64,000 nt of DNA from Dokdonella_A sp963758365 (GTDB taxonomy: Bacteria; Pseudomonadota; Gammaproteobacteria; Xanthomonadales; Rhodanobacteraceae), in contig CAVWVB010000001.1 in assembly GCA_963758365.1 (NCBI GenBank), positions 1,550,001-1,614,000 of the forward strand, in the 5' to 3' direction. Positions within the stretch are counted from its first letter, which is position 1; each line of letters opens with the position of its first letter. Of the stretch, positions 1 through 8,951 are shown piece by piece. The notes below the pieces were generated by a model that saw only the letters and a program-made list of their open reading frames with translations, made no database searches and had not been told where the DNA came from. Both the position numbers and the translations under genes were made by a program.

Positions 1-2628
1 ACCGCCAATGCGCTCCCCGACGTCAAGACATCCGAAGTCGGCGGCACGATTTCGCTGCGCCAGATCCAGACCATTCCGCAAGTCACGCGCAACTTCCTCG
101 AATTCGCCGATACCGTGCCCGGCATGGTGTTCAGCGTCGACTCGAGCGGACATACGAAGCTAACGGGCGGCGCGCAGAACGCCAATTCCGTCAACGTCTA
201 CATCGACGGTGTCGGCCAGAAGAACTATGTCAAGGAAGGCGGCGTAGCCGGCCAGTTCGCGAGCCAGGGCAACCCGTTCCCGCAGCTCGCGATCGGCGAA
301 TACAAGGTCATCACCTCGAACTACAAGGCCGAGTACGACCAGATCTCGAGTGCCGCGGTGACCGCGGAAACCAAGTCCGGCACCAACGAATTCCATGGCG
401 AGGCCTTCGAAACGTATACCAATCAGGACTTGCGCGCGAAGACGCCGTCGGAACTCGATTCGGGCACGCAGGTGCCGTCGATGGAAAAGGAATACGGCGC
501 CGCATTCGGTGGTCCGATCATCCAGGACGCGCTGCACTTCTTCTTCACCTACGAGGCAAAGCGCTACGACACGCCGATTGCCGTTCTGCCCGGGGTGACC
601 GGCATCAACGACCTGCTGCCCCCCGACGTCGTGGCGCAATTCGGACCCTCCGGATTGCCGTTCGACGAGGACCTGTATTTCGGCAAGCTCGACTGGGAGT
701 TCTCCGACCGCGACCGCATCGAGCTCAGCGCGAAATACCGCAGGGAGAACCAGGCCGACAACATCGGCGTGGGGCAGGCGGTTTCGTCGAGCATCGTCGT
801 CAAGAACAATGACAACCGCATCGACGCGCGCTGGCAGCACAGCGCCGACAACTGGTTCAACGAAGTCCTGCTCACCTACGAGAAGACCTACAACGCGCCG
901 AGTTCGATCGGCATCGGCAACGGCTACGTCTATACCTGGCAACCGCAGAACGACACGAACATCATCGACGTCGGGCCGTCATCACCCTTGGCCACGCAAT
1001 ACAAAGGGCAGAAAGGCCCGGCGATCCAGGATGACCTGACCTTCACCGACCTGAACTGGATGGGCGATCACACGGTCAAGATGGGCGTCAAGTACAAGCA
1101 GATTGACCTGACCGCGCAGGATGCGCTCAACATCAATCCGCAGTTCTACTACAGCGTGGATCCGAGCGGGACCGCGCCCGATCCGTACAAGGCGTTCTTC
1201 ACCAATCCGGTGCCCGGGCTCAATCCGGTCGCCAAGTCGAGCAACAAGCAGTTCGGCACCTATATCCAGGACGACTGGGCGGTCAACGACAAGCTGACCC
1301 TCAACCTCGGCCTGCGCTGGGACTACGAGGAAACCCCGTCGTTCCTCAACTACGTGACGCCGGCCAACGTGGTCGCCGCATTCAACAGCCAGGACCCGAA
1401 CGCAGCGGACGGCCAGACCTACGCCCAATCGCTCGCGCTCGGCGGGGTCAACATCAACGACTACATCAGCAACGGCCACAACCGCAGCGCGCAGAAAGAC
1501 GAATTCCAGCCGCGCCTCGGTTTTTCCTACGACCTCAACGCGGACGAGCAGCACGTGATCTTCGGCGGTGCGGGTCGCGCCTACGACCGCAACCTGTACG
1601 ACTACCTGCAACTCGAGCAGACCAAGTCGGCGCTGCCGCAGTCGACTATCTATTTCAACGTCCCGGATCACCCGTGCGACCTGTCACCGACCTGCTACGA
1701 GTGGGATCCGATCTACCTGCAGGGCCTTTCCAACCTGCAGTCGCTGATCGGGACCAGCAACGCGGGCAGCGAAGTCGACATCATCAACAACAACATCAAG
1801 GTCCCCTACTCCGACCAGTTCAGCCTCGGCATGCGCAACAAGGTCGGCGACTGGAACACGAGCGCCGCAGTTGCGCGCATTCTCAGCAAGGATGGTTTCA
1901 CGTTCACGCTCGGCAATCGGCGTCCGGATGGTTCGTTCTGGATGGGTGGCGGACAGCCCTGGGGCAATGGCGTGCCCGGATTCGGCGCCTTGATCATCGG
2001 CAACAACGGCATCGAGACGCGTACGACGCAAATCCTGCTCTCGGCCGACAAACCGTACACCAAGGAATCGGGCTGGGGTGCAACGCTCGCCTACACCTAC
2101 ACCAACGCGAACCAGAATCGCGACATCAACGAGCACTACTCGTTCGACGGGGAAACCATCCAGGACTACCCGTTCATACGATCGAATGCAGCGGCCAAGC
2201 ACCGCTTTGTCGCGGCAGGCTCGATCGACGGACCCTGGGGCATGCTCTACTCCGGAAAACTGACCCTGGCCACACCGATTCCGGGCAACACTTTCAGTTG
2301 CTACCAGGACGGCAGCGTCAATTATCCGAGCGGAGCCCATTGCGCTCCGGCCGCGCGCATCCCGAATGGCCAGTCGATCGGCTTCGGCGGCAAGATCTTC
2401 GGCTACCGCTCGCTCGATTTCACGGTAACCAAGAACTTCGACATGACCGCGGGAATCGTTCTCTACGTGCGAGCGGATTTCCTCAATGTGTTCAACTGGA
2501 AGAACTACGTGGATATTGCGTACGCCAATGGCACCGTCTTCAGCAACGCGGATGCCACCTATGCCGCCAATGGCAATATCACCGGCGTTCCGCGTACGAT
2601 CAAGCTGACCGCGGGTTTCCGCTTCTGA
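1..2628 (+). CDS. TonB-dependent outer-membrane receptor, 5' end cut by window
   Basis: The frame is open from base 1, so the signal peptide and first part of the plug lie outside the window. The visible part (875 codons) begins in the plug domain (TIPQVTRNFLEFADTVPG). It continues with VYIDGVGQKNYV and the stretch from PQLAIGEYKVITSNYKAEYD, typical of Oar-like TonB receptors, then a long barrel rich in aromatic strand motifs. The last residues, KLTAGFRF, end in Phe as expected for BAM-inserted barrels. It should carry a large ligand across the outer membrane using TonB energy. The downstream sugar ABC transporter and glycosidases suggest a glucan oligosaccharide, but the ligand is inferred from context only. 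Confidence 0.9.
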   Translation, partial: TANALPDVKTSEVGGTISLRQIQTIPQVTRNFLEFADTVPGMVFSVDSSGHTKLTGGAQNANSVNVYIDGVGQKNYVKEGGVAGQFASQGNPFPQLAIGEYKVITSNYKAEYDQISSAAVTAETKSGTNEFHGEAFETYTNQDLRAKTPSELDSGTQVPSMEKEYGAAFGGPIIQDALHFFFTYEAKRYDTPIAVLPGVTGINDLLPPDVVAQFGPSGLPFDEDLYFGKLDWEFSDRDRIELSAKYRRENQADNIGVGQAVSSSIVVKNNDNRIDARWQHSADNWFNEVLLTYEKTYNAPSSIGIGNGYVYTWQPQNDTNIIDVGPSSPLATQYKGQKGPAIQDDLTFTDLNWMGDHTVKMGVKYKQIDLTAQDALNINPQFYYSVDPSGTAPDPYKAFFTNPVPGLNPVAKSSNKQFGTYIQDDWAVNDKLTLNLGLRWDYEETPSFLNYVTPANVVAAFNSQDPNAADGQTYAQSLALGGVNINDYISNGHNRSAQKDEFQPRLGFSYDLNADEQHVIFGGAGRAYDRNLYDYLQLEQTKSALPQSTIYFNVPDHPCDLSPTCYEWDPIYLQGLSNLQSLIGTSNAGSEVDIINNNIKVPYSDQFSLGMRNKVGDWNTSAAVARILSKDGFTFTLGNRRPDGSFWMGGGQPWGNGVPGFGALIIGNNGIETRTTQILLSADKPYTKESGWGATLAYTYTNANQNRDINEHYSFDGETIQDYPFIRSNAAAKHRFVAAGSIDGPWGMLYSGKLTLATPIPGNTFSCYQDGSVNYPSGAHCAPAARIPNGQSIGFGGKIFGYRSLDFTVTKNFDMTAGIVLYVRADFLNVFNWKNYVDIAYANGTVFSNADATYAANGNITGVPRTIKLTAGFRF

Positions 2629-2650
2629 CGTTCCTGACCGCAGGCAATCC

Positions 2651-2677
2651 GACGAGGCCCGCGATGCGGGCCTCGTC
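2651..2677 (+). terminator. Hairpin terminator after the TonB receptor
   Basis: A perfect 12-bp inverted repeat (GACGAGGCCCGC / GCGGGCCTCGTC) flanks a 3-nt GAT loop and starts 22 bp after the receptor stop codon. Only a short ATT follows, so the U-tract is weak. It may act as an attenuating terminator or an mRNA-stabilising stem between the receptor and the downstream operon. Confidence 0.6.
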
Positions 2678-2698
2678 ATTGCGGCCACCACGATTCCG

Positions 2699-4210
2699 AT
2701 GACAGAAAATCGCATACGCAGCATCGTGATCGTCGGCGGCGGCACCGCCGGCTGGATGGCCGCGGCCGCGTTCGCCAAGGTGCTCGGCAAGGACATCTCG
2801 ATCCGCCTCGTCGAGTCGGAGGAGATCGGCACGGTCGGCGTCGGCGAAGCCACCGTTCCGCACCTGAAACTGTTCAACAAGGTGCTCGAAATCGACGAGA
2901 TCGAGTTCGTGCGCGCGACGCGCGGCACGTTCAAGCTCGGTATCGAATTCGTCGACTGGGGCCGGATCGGCGACCGTTACGTGCACGGATTCGGCACGAT
3001 CGGGCACGACTATGGTCTGCTTCCGTTCCACCAGTACTGGCTGAAACTCTTCAACGCGGGCCGGGCCGATCCGATCGGCGCCTACTCGTTGAACACCGCG
3101 GCCGCGCCGCGCGGCAGATTCATGGCTTCGGCCTCGGACGTTGCGCCGACCTCGCCGCTCGCGAATATCGCCTACGCCTACCATTTCGACGCCGGTCTGT
3201 ATGCGAAGTATCTGCGCGGCTATGCCGAAGCCCGCGGTGCGCGGCGCACCGAAGGCAAGGTCGCGCAGACGCTGCTGCGTGCCGACGACGGATTCATCGA
3301 GGCGGTCGTGCTCGAAAGCGGCGAACGCATCGGCGGCGACCTGTTCATCGACTGCTCGGGATTTCGCGGCCTGCTGATCGAACAGGCTCTGCATGCGGGC
3401 TACGAAGACTGGACGCACTGGCTTCCCTGTGACCGGGCGATGGCCGCGCCATGCGAGAACACGGGTCCGCCCACGCCATTCACGCGCTCGACCGCACGCA
3501 CCGCGGGCTGGCAGTGGCGCATCCCGCTGCAGCATCGCACCGGCAACGGTTACGTCTACTCGAGCGCGCACATCAGCGACGACGAGGCGGCAGCGACCTT
3601 GCTCGCGAACCTCGACGGGCGCGCGCTCGGCGACCCGCGCCTGCTGCGCTTCACGACCGGAATGCGCCGCAAATTCTGGAGCCGCAACTGCGTCGCGCTC
3701 GGTCTTGCGAGCGGGTTCATGGAACCGCTCGAATCGACCAGCATCTACCTGATCCAGTCCGGCATCGCGCGCCTGCTCAACCTGTTCCCCGATCGCGGCT
3801 TCAGCCCGGTCGTCGTCGATCGCTACAACGCGCAGGCCACGTTCGAGTTCGAGCGCATCCGCGATTTTCTGATCCTGCACTACTGCGCGACCGAGCGCGA
3901 CGATACGCCGTTCTGGAACTACTGCCGCACGATGCAGATTCCGCCGCCGCTCGCCGACACCATTCGCCTGTTCCGCGACAGTGGGCGCTTCTATCGCGAC
4001 GCCGAGGAACTGTTCGCTGTCACCAGCTGGGTGCAGGTAATGCTCGGCCAGCGCATCCAGCCGCGCAGTTACCATCCGGTCGTCGATCTGCTCGCGCAGG
4101 GCGAACTCGAAGGCCTCGTCCACGGCGTGAAGAAAGTCATCGACAACTGCGTCGAAGCGATGCCGATGCACCAGGCATTCATCGATCGCTACTGCAAGGC
4201 ACCCGTTTGA
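2699..4210 (+). CDS. Flavin-dependent tryptophan halogenase-like protein
   Basis: 503 aa, usual length for the PrnA family. The N-terminus has the FAD-binding GGGTAGW motif (IVIVGGGTAGWMAAAA), followed by VGVGEATVPHLK. The halogenase WxWxIP signature is present as WQWRIPLQ, and the EPLEST segment holding the catalytic Glu of PrnA is kept. Known members halogenate tryptophan or other aromatics with FADH2, chloride and oxygen. Many homologues beside TonB receptors in Xanthomonadales and Caulobacterales have unknown substrates, so the reaction here is unproven. It starts 21 bp after the hairpin and leads the sugar operon, with 32 bp to the glucanase gene. No partner flavin reductase is visible. 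Confidence 0.85.
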   Translation: MTENRIRSIVIVGGGTAGWMAAAAFAKVLGKDISIRLVESEEIGTVGVGEATVPHLKLFNKVLEIDEIEFVRATRGTFKLGIEFVDWGRIGDRYVHGFGTIGHDYGLLPFHQYWLKLFNAGRADPIGAYSLNTAAAPRGRFMASASDVAPTSPLANIAYAYHFDAGLYAKYLRGYAEARGARRTEGKVAQTLLRADDGFIEAVVLESGERIGGDLFIDCSGFRGLLIEQALHAGYEDWTHWLPCDRAMAAPCENTGPPTPFTRSTARTAGWQWRIPLQHRTGNGYVYSSAHISDDEAAATLLANLDGRALGDPRLLRFTTGMRRKFWSRNCVALGLASGFMEPLESTSIYLIQSGIARLLNLFPDRGFSPVVVDRYNAQATFEFERIRDFLILHYCATERDDTPFWNYCRTMQIPPPLADTIRLFRDSGRFYRDAEELFAVTSWVQVMLGQRIQPRSYHPVVDLLAQGELEGLVHGVKKVIDNCVEAMPMHQAFIDRYCKAPV

Positions 4211-4242
4211 CCGACAAATATCGATCCAGAACCAACCGTGAA

Positions 4243-5778
4243 ATGAAGACAGCAACGATCCGCCGCAATTCCCTCCATGGCGCCGCGACGACCCTCCTGC
4301 TCGTGCTGGTTGCCTTGTTCGCGACCGCGCAAGCGCCCGCACGGGAGGCTTCGTCGTCGGCCTATTCGACGCTCGAAAAGTCGGATCGCGCGATGCTCGA
4401 CGAACTCGAGAAGCGCACCTTCGAGTTCTTCCGCGACAGCGCCAACACCGCGAACGGGCTGGTTCCCGACCACTGGCCTGACGACCACGTCGGCGACTAC
4501 TTCTCGTCGATCGCTTCGGTCGGGTTCGCACTCACCGCATACGGAGTCGGCGTCGAGCGTGGCTGGATGACGCGCGCGGAGGCGGTGAAACGCACGCTCG
4601 CGACCCTGCGCTTCTTCGACCAGGCACCGCAGAACGAGCGTGCAGACGCAACCGGATACCACGGATTCTTCTACCACTTTCTGGACATGCAGAGCGGTCG
4701 GCGCTACCACTCGGCGAAATGGGTGGAGCTGTCGACGATAGATACGACGCTCCTGCTCGGCGGCGTGCTGTTCAGCCAGTCCTACTTCGACCGCGACAGC
4801 CGCGATGAAAAGGAAATCCGCCGGCTCGCCGAGCAGATCTATTCCCGTGTCGACTGGACCTGGGCTTCGCCCCGCGCGCCCCTGGTCGCGATGGGCTGGA
4901 CGCCGGAAGCCGATTTCATCCACGTGGACTGGCACGGCTACAACGAGGCGATGCTGCTCTACGTGCTTGCGCTCGGCTCGACCACCCACGCGATCGATGC
5001 GTCCGCGTGGAAGGCATGGACGGAAACCTACGACGCGACCTGGGGCAGCTTCCAGGGTCAGGAGCACCTCGGCTTCGCACCGTTGTTCGGACATCAGTAC
5101 AGCCACGTCTGGATCGACTTTCGCGGCATCCAGGACAGCTACATGCGCAACCGCGGCATCGACTACTTCACCAACAGCCAGCGCGCCACGCTCGCGCAGC
5201 GCGAGTATGCGATCCATAATCCGATGCAGTGGAAGGGCTACGGCGACGATGTGTGGGGCCTGACCGCATGCAACGGACCACGCGCACCTGCGGTTCCCGG
5301 TCTGCCCGACCGCTACGCGAGCGACGTGAAGACGTTCTACGGCTATGTGGCGCGCGGTGCCGGACTCACCGGCACGATCGACGACGGCACGATCGCGCCG
5401 ACCGCGGCTGCTTCATCGATCGCGTTCACGCCCGAGATCGTGATTCCCGCGATCCGCGAGATGAAGCAGCGCTACGGCAAGTACGTGTACACGCGTTACG
5501 GTTTCCTCGACGCATTCAACCCGAGCTTCGCGTTCACCGACCGGCCCCTGCGCACCGGCCGGGTGATCCCCGACGTCGGCTGGGTCGATACGCTCTATCT
5601 CGGCATCGACCAGGGTCCGATCGTGACCATGATCGAGAACTATCGCAGCGAATTGATCTGGCGCGTGATGAAGAGGAATCCGCACATCCGGCGCGGCCTG
5701 CAGCGCGCCGGCTTTACGGGTGGCTGGCTCGCCGCATCCACCGCAAAGGCACCCATGGTGCCGGCGCACGCCGAATGA
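4243..5778 (+). CDS. Secreted glycoamylase-like glucanase (GH144-type)
   Basis: 511 aa. The ATG at 4243 was chosen because a signal peptide follows directly (hydrophobic TTLLLVLVALFATAQA). The frame is open far upstream, but that part is antisense-like junk overlapping the halogenase. The mature protein matches the pfam10091 glycoamylase-like (alpha/alpha)6 fold, with FEFFRDSANTANGLVPD, SIASVGFALTAYGVG, IDTTLLLGG, GWTPEADFIHVDWHGYNEAM and DQGPIVTMIENYRS. Characterised GH144 members are endo-beta-1,2-glucanases acting on cyclic or linear beta-1,2-glucan, so this is the best guess for the substrate. The stop overlaps the next start (ATGA), indicating co-translation with the ABC binding protein. 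Confidence 0.85.
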   Translation: MKTATIRRNSLHGAATTLLLVLVALFATAQAPAREASSSAYSTLEKSDRAMLDELEKRTFEFFRDSANTANGLVPDHWPDDHVGDYFSSIASVGFALTAYGVGVERGWMTRAEAVKRTLATLRFFDQAPQNERADATGYHGFFYHFLDMQSGRRYHSAKWVELSTIDTTLLLGGVLFSQSYFDRDSRDEKEIRRLAEQIYSRVDWTWASPRAPLVAMGWTPEADFIHVDWHGYNEAMLLYVLALGSTTHAIDASAWKAWTETYDATWGSFQGQEHLGFAPLFGHQYSHVWIDFRGIQDSYMRNRGIDYFTNSQRATLAQREYAIHNPMQWKGYGDDVWGLTACNGPRAPAVPGLPDRYASDVKTFYGYVARGAGLTGTIDDGTIAPTAAASSIAFTPEIVIPAIREMKQRYGKYVYTRYGFLDAFNPSFAFTDRPLRTGRVIPDVGWVDTLYLGIDQGPIVTMIENYRSELIWRVMKRNPHIRRGLQRAGFTGGWLAASTAKAPMVPAHAE

Positions 5779-7088
5779 AAGCGCGTGCGAGCCGGCGCCA
5801 TGCCGCGCAGGCGTTACGGCGTTGGTCGGTCGCGTGTCTGTCCACGCTGCTGCTCGCATGCCTGGACGGCTGCGTGCGCCAAGCCGACGACACGGTGGTG
5901 CTCAGGATGTGGGCGATCGGCCGCGAGGCCGAGGTCGTGCCGGCTCTGCTCGCGGACTTCGAGCGCAGGCATCCGCGCGTCCGCGTCGAGGTGCAGGCAC
6001 TGCCGCTGACCGCCGCGCACGAAAAACTGCTCACCGCGTTCGCGGGCGACGCGCTCCCCGACGTCGGCCAGCTCGGCAACACCTGGTTGCCCGAGCTGGC
6101 CACGCTTGGCGCGCTCGCGCCGCTGCAGGCCCTGGTCGACGCTTCACCGACGATCGACCAGAGCGACTACTTCGCGGGCATCTGGGACACCAACGTGATC
6201 GACGGCCAACTGTACGGCGTGCCCTGGTACGTCGACACGCGCCTGCTGTTCTACCGCACCGATCTGCTCGCCGCGGCGGGTTTCGCGCGACCGCCGCACG
6301 ACTGGACTGAATGGAAGCGCGCAATGGCGGCGGTCAAGGCCAACGCAGGTCCGCAACGCTATGCGATCCTGCTCCCGCTCAACGAATACGAACCGCTGCT
6401 CAACCTCGCGATCCAGGAACCCGATCCGCTGCTCGTCGACGACAACACGCGCGGCAACTTCGAGAGTCCCGGATTCCGCCGTGCGTTCGCGTTCTACGTG
6501 GAGATGTTCGACCGCGACTGGGCGCCGCGCATGAGTGCGACCCAGATATCCAATGTCTGGGACGAATTCGCGAACGGTTTCTATGCGTTCTACATCACCG
6601 GACCGTGGAACGTCGGTGAGTTCAGTCGCCGCCTGCCGGCACGCCTGCAGCGCGACTGGGATACCGCGCCGCTGCCCGGGCCGGAGGGGCCGGGCGCCGC
6701 GGTCGGCGGCGGCAGCAGCCTGGTCCTGTTCCGCCAGTCGCGGCATCCGCGCGAAGTCTGGCAACTGATCGAGTTCCTTTCCGAGCCCGCCCAGCAGCGG
6801 CGCTTCCATGAACTCAGCGGCGACCTGCCGCCGCGGCGCAGTTCGTGGGACGATCCGGCCTTCGCGAGTGATCCGCACGTACGCGCGTTCCGCGAACAGC
6901 TCGAGCGCGTCAAGCCGGCGCCCAAGGTCCCCGAATGGGAGCGCATCGCGCAGCAGATGCGCCTGGCCGCCGAACGCGCGGTCCGCGGCGGCGAATCGTC
7001 CGACCAGGTCCTGCGTGAACTCGATGCGCGGGTCGATGCGATCCTCGACAAGCGCCGCTGGATGCTCGCACAGCGGCGCGAAGAGTGA
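5775..7088 (+). CDS. ABC sugar transporter substrate-binding lipoprotein
   Basis: 437 aa. A basic N-terminus and hydrophobic stretch end in a lipobox, Leu30-Asp31-Gly32-Cys33, so it should be a lipoprotein held on the inner membrane. The rest follows the family-1 extracellular solute-binding pattern (VVLRMWAIGREAEVVPALLA, DALPDVGQLGNTWLPELA, YGVPWYVDTRLLFYRTDLL, FYAFYITGPWNVGEF). Its role is to deliver an oligosaccharide to the two permeases encoded next. Its ATG lies within the stop of the glucanase gene (4-bp overlap). The ligand cannot be read from sequence; gluco-oligosaccharides fit the neighbours. Confidence 0.9.
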   Translation: MKARASRRHAAQALRRWSVACLSTLLLACLDGCVRQADDTVVLRMWAIGREAEVVPALLADFERRHPRVRVEVQALPLTAAHEKLLTAFAGDALPDVGQLGNTWLPELATLGALAPLQALVDASPTIDQSDYFAGIWDTNVIDGQLYGVPWYVDTRLLFYRTDLLAAAGFARPPHDWTEWKRAMAAVKANAGPQRYAILLPLNEYEPLLNLAIQEPDPLLVDDNTRGNFESPGFRRAFAFYVEMFDRDWAPRMSATQISNVWDEFANGFYAFYITGPWNVGEFSRRLPARLQRDWDTAPLPGPEGPGAAVGGGSSLVLFRQSRHPREVWQLIEFLSEPAQQRRFHELSGDLPPRRSSWDDPAFASDPHVRAFREQLERVKPAPKVPEWERIAQQMRLAAERAVRGGESSDQVLRELDARVDAILDKRRWMLAQRREE

Positions 7089-7254
7089 TTCCGATGACCG
7101 CTGGCCACCGCAAACGGATTCTACGCAGCGCGCACTTTCGCTCCGCAGTGGCATGCAACAGGGATTGCGCGATCGGACGTCCGCCGGCCCGTGGGACCCT
7201 TCCGTTCGGGCGCAAGATTGGCGCGCGCGGGTTTGCCGGACCGGGAGCCCGCCG

Positions 7255-8133
7255 ATGAACGAGCGCCGTGCCGCATGGCTGCTTTCCGCTCCGGCCCTGA
7301 TCGTGATCGGCGCATTCTTCGTGCTGCCGGTGTTCGCGGCGTTCGCGTTGAGCCTCACCGATTTCGATCTCTACGCGCTCGCCGACCTGCACAACCTGCG
7401 CTTCGTCGGGCTCGGCAACTACCTCGACCTGCTGCGCACACCGCTGTTCTGGAAATCTCTTTTCAACACGCTTTATTTCGTCGTGGTCGGCGTGCCGGCT
7501 TCGATCGCGGTATCGCTCGCAGCCGCGCTGCTGCTCGACTCCCGTCTCGCCCGCTTCAAGGGCCTGTTCCGCACCGCGCTGTTCGCTCCGGTCGTGACCA
7601 CGGTGGTCGCAGTCGCGGTGATCTGGCGCTATCTGCTGCACACGCGCTACGGTCTGATCAACTACGCGCTCGCGCATTTCGGCATCGCACCGATCGACTG
7701 GCTCGGCGATCCGCACTGGTCGATGCCTGCGATCATCCTGTTCGCCGTGTGGAAGAACTTCGGCTACAACATGATCATCCTGCTCGCGGGCCTGCAGGCG
7801 ATACCGCAGGACCTCTATGAAGCCGCGCGCATCGACGGCGCGTCCCGCTGGCAGCAGTTTCGCCACGTGACCCTGCCGATGCTGCGTCCGGTCCTGCTGC
7901 TGGTCGCAATCATAACGGTATCGGGTTATTTTCAGCTGTTCGCCGAACCCTACGTGATGACCCAGGGCGATCCGCTGCAGAGCACGGTCAGCGTTCTCTA
8001 CTTCATGTACGACGAGGGCTTCAAGTGGTGGAGCCTCGGACGTGCGTCGGCTGTGGCGTTCCTGCTGTTCGCGTTGATCCTCGCGGCGACGCTGCTGCTG
8101 CTGCGACTGAACCGGCGCGCAGAAACCGCATGA
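7255..8133 (+). CDS. ABC sugar transporter permease, MalF/UgpA type
   Basis: 292 aa inner-membrane protein with about six hydrophobic segments (ALIVIGAFFVLPVFAAFALS first). The cytoplasmic EAA loop reads EAARIDGASRWQQFRHVTLP, which docks the ATPase. The start at 7255 places the first transmembrane segment near the N-terminus; the open frame upstream has no membrane character. A 166-bp gap separates it from the binding-protein gene, and I see no separate gene in that gap. It overlaps the second permease by 4 bp, as usual for heterodimeric permeases of the CUT1 carbohydrate family. Confidence 0.9.
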   Translation: MNERRAAWLLSAPALIVIGAFFVLPVFAAFALSLTDFDLYALADLHNLRFVGLGNYLDLLRTPLFWKSLFNTLYFVVVGVPASIAVSLAAALLLDSRLARFKGLFRTALFAPVVTTVVAVAVIWRYLLHTRYGLINYALAHFGIAPIDWLGDPHWSMPAIILFAVWKNFGYNMIILLAGLQAIPQDLYEAARIDGASRWQQFRHVTLPMLRPVLLLVAIITVSGYFQLFAEPYVMTQGDPLQSTVSVLYFMYDEGFKWWSLGRASAVAFLLFALILAATLLLLRLNRRAETA

Positions 8134-8951
8134 ATCAGCGTCTCGCAACCGCGATCGTCAATGGCCTCCTGGTCGGCATCGCCATGATCGCGCTGTTTCC
8201 GCTGATGTGGATGTTGTCGGTCTCGTTCATGCAACCCGGCGAGGCAAGTACGTTCCCGCCACCGCTGCTGCCTGCGCATGCGACCCTGGCCAACTACCGG
8301 GAGCTGTTCGTGCGCGCGGGCATGGGCCGCTACCTGTTCAACAGCCTGGTCGTCGCGACCGCGATCACCCTGTTGTCGCTGCTGTGCAACCTCGCAGCCG
8401 GCTATGCGTTCGCCAAACTCCGTTTTGCGGGCCGCGAGCGCCTGTTCAGGAGCCTGCTCGGCGCGCTGCTGATCCCGGCCCAGGTCGCGATGATCCCGTT
8501 GTTCCTGATCATGAAGGCGCTGCACCTGGTCAACAGTTATGGCGGCGTGATCGTGCCAGCGCTCGCGAGCATGTTCGGCATCTATCTCGTACGCCAGTAC
8601 GCGCGCTCGATTCCCGACGAACTGCTCGAAGCCGCGCGCATCGACGGTGCGGGCGAACTTCGCATCTTCACGCGTATCGTGCTGCCGCTGCTCAAGCCGA
8701 TCGTCGTCACCCTCGCGATCTTCACGTTCCTCGCGAGCTGGAACGACTTCATGTGGCCGCTGATCGTGCTCAGCGACGAGGCCTGGCAGACCGCCCCGGT
8801 CGCACTCGCGGGGCTGTCGCGCGAACATGTGCAGGACAACGAGTTGATGATGGCCGGCTCCGTCGTCACCGTCGTTCCGGTGCTGATCCTGTTCCTCGTC
8901 CTGCAACGCCATTACATCCAGGGCCTGCTGCTCGGCAGTGTCAAGGGATGA
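8130..8951 (+). CDS. ABC sugar transporter permease, MalG/UgpE type
   Basis: 273 aa second half of the CUT1 permease. Transmembrane segments begin at GLLVGIAMIALFPLMWMLSV, and the EAA loop is EAARIDGAGELRIFTRIVLP. It starts within the stop of the first permease (ATGA) and ends within the start of the next gene (ATGA), so translation is coupled on both sides. No ATPase gene lies in this arm; the MsmK/UgpC-like ATPase at 19890 is the probable partner. Confidence 0.9.
   Translation: MNQRLATAIVNGLLVGIAMIALFPLMWMLSVSFMQPGEASTFPPPLLPAHATLANYRELFVRAGMGRYLFNSLVVATAITLLSLLCNLAAGYAFAKLRFAGRERLFRSLLGALLIPAQVAMIPLFLIMKALHLVNSYGGVIVPALASMFGIYLVRQYARSIPDELLEAARIDGAGELRIFTRIVLPLLKPIVVTLAIFTFLASWNDFMWPLIVLSDEAWQTAPVALAGLSREHVQDNELMMAGSVVTVVPVLILFLVLQRHYIQGLLLGSVKG

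Noticed and set aside
2600..4531. Long minus-strand frame opposite the halogenase and glucanase genes
   Set aside because: Arg/Ala/Val-rich composition without motifs; the plus strand carries clear family signatures.
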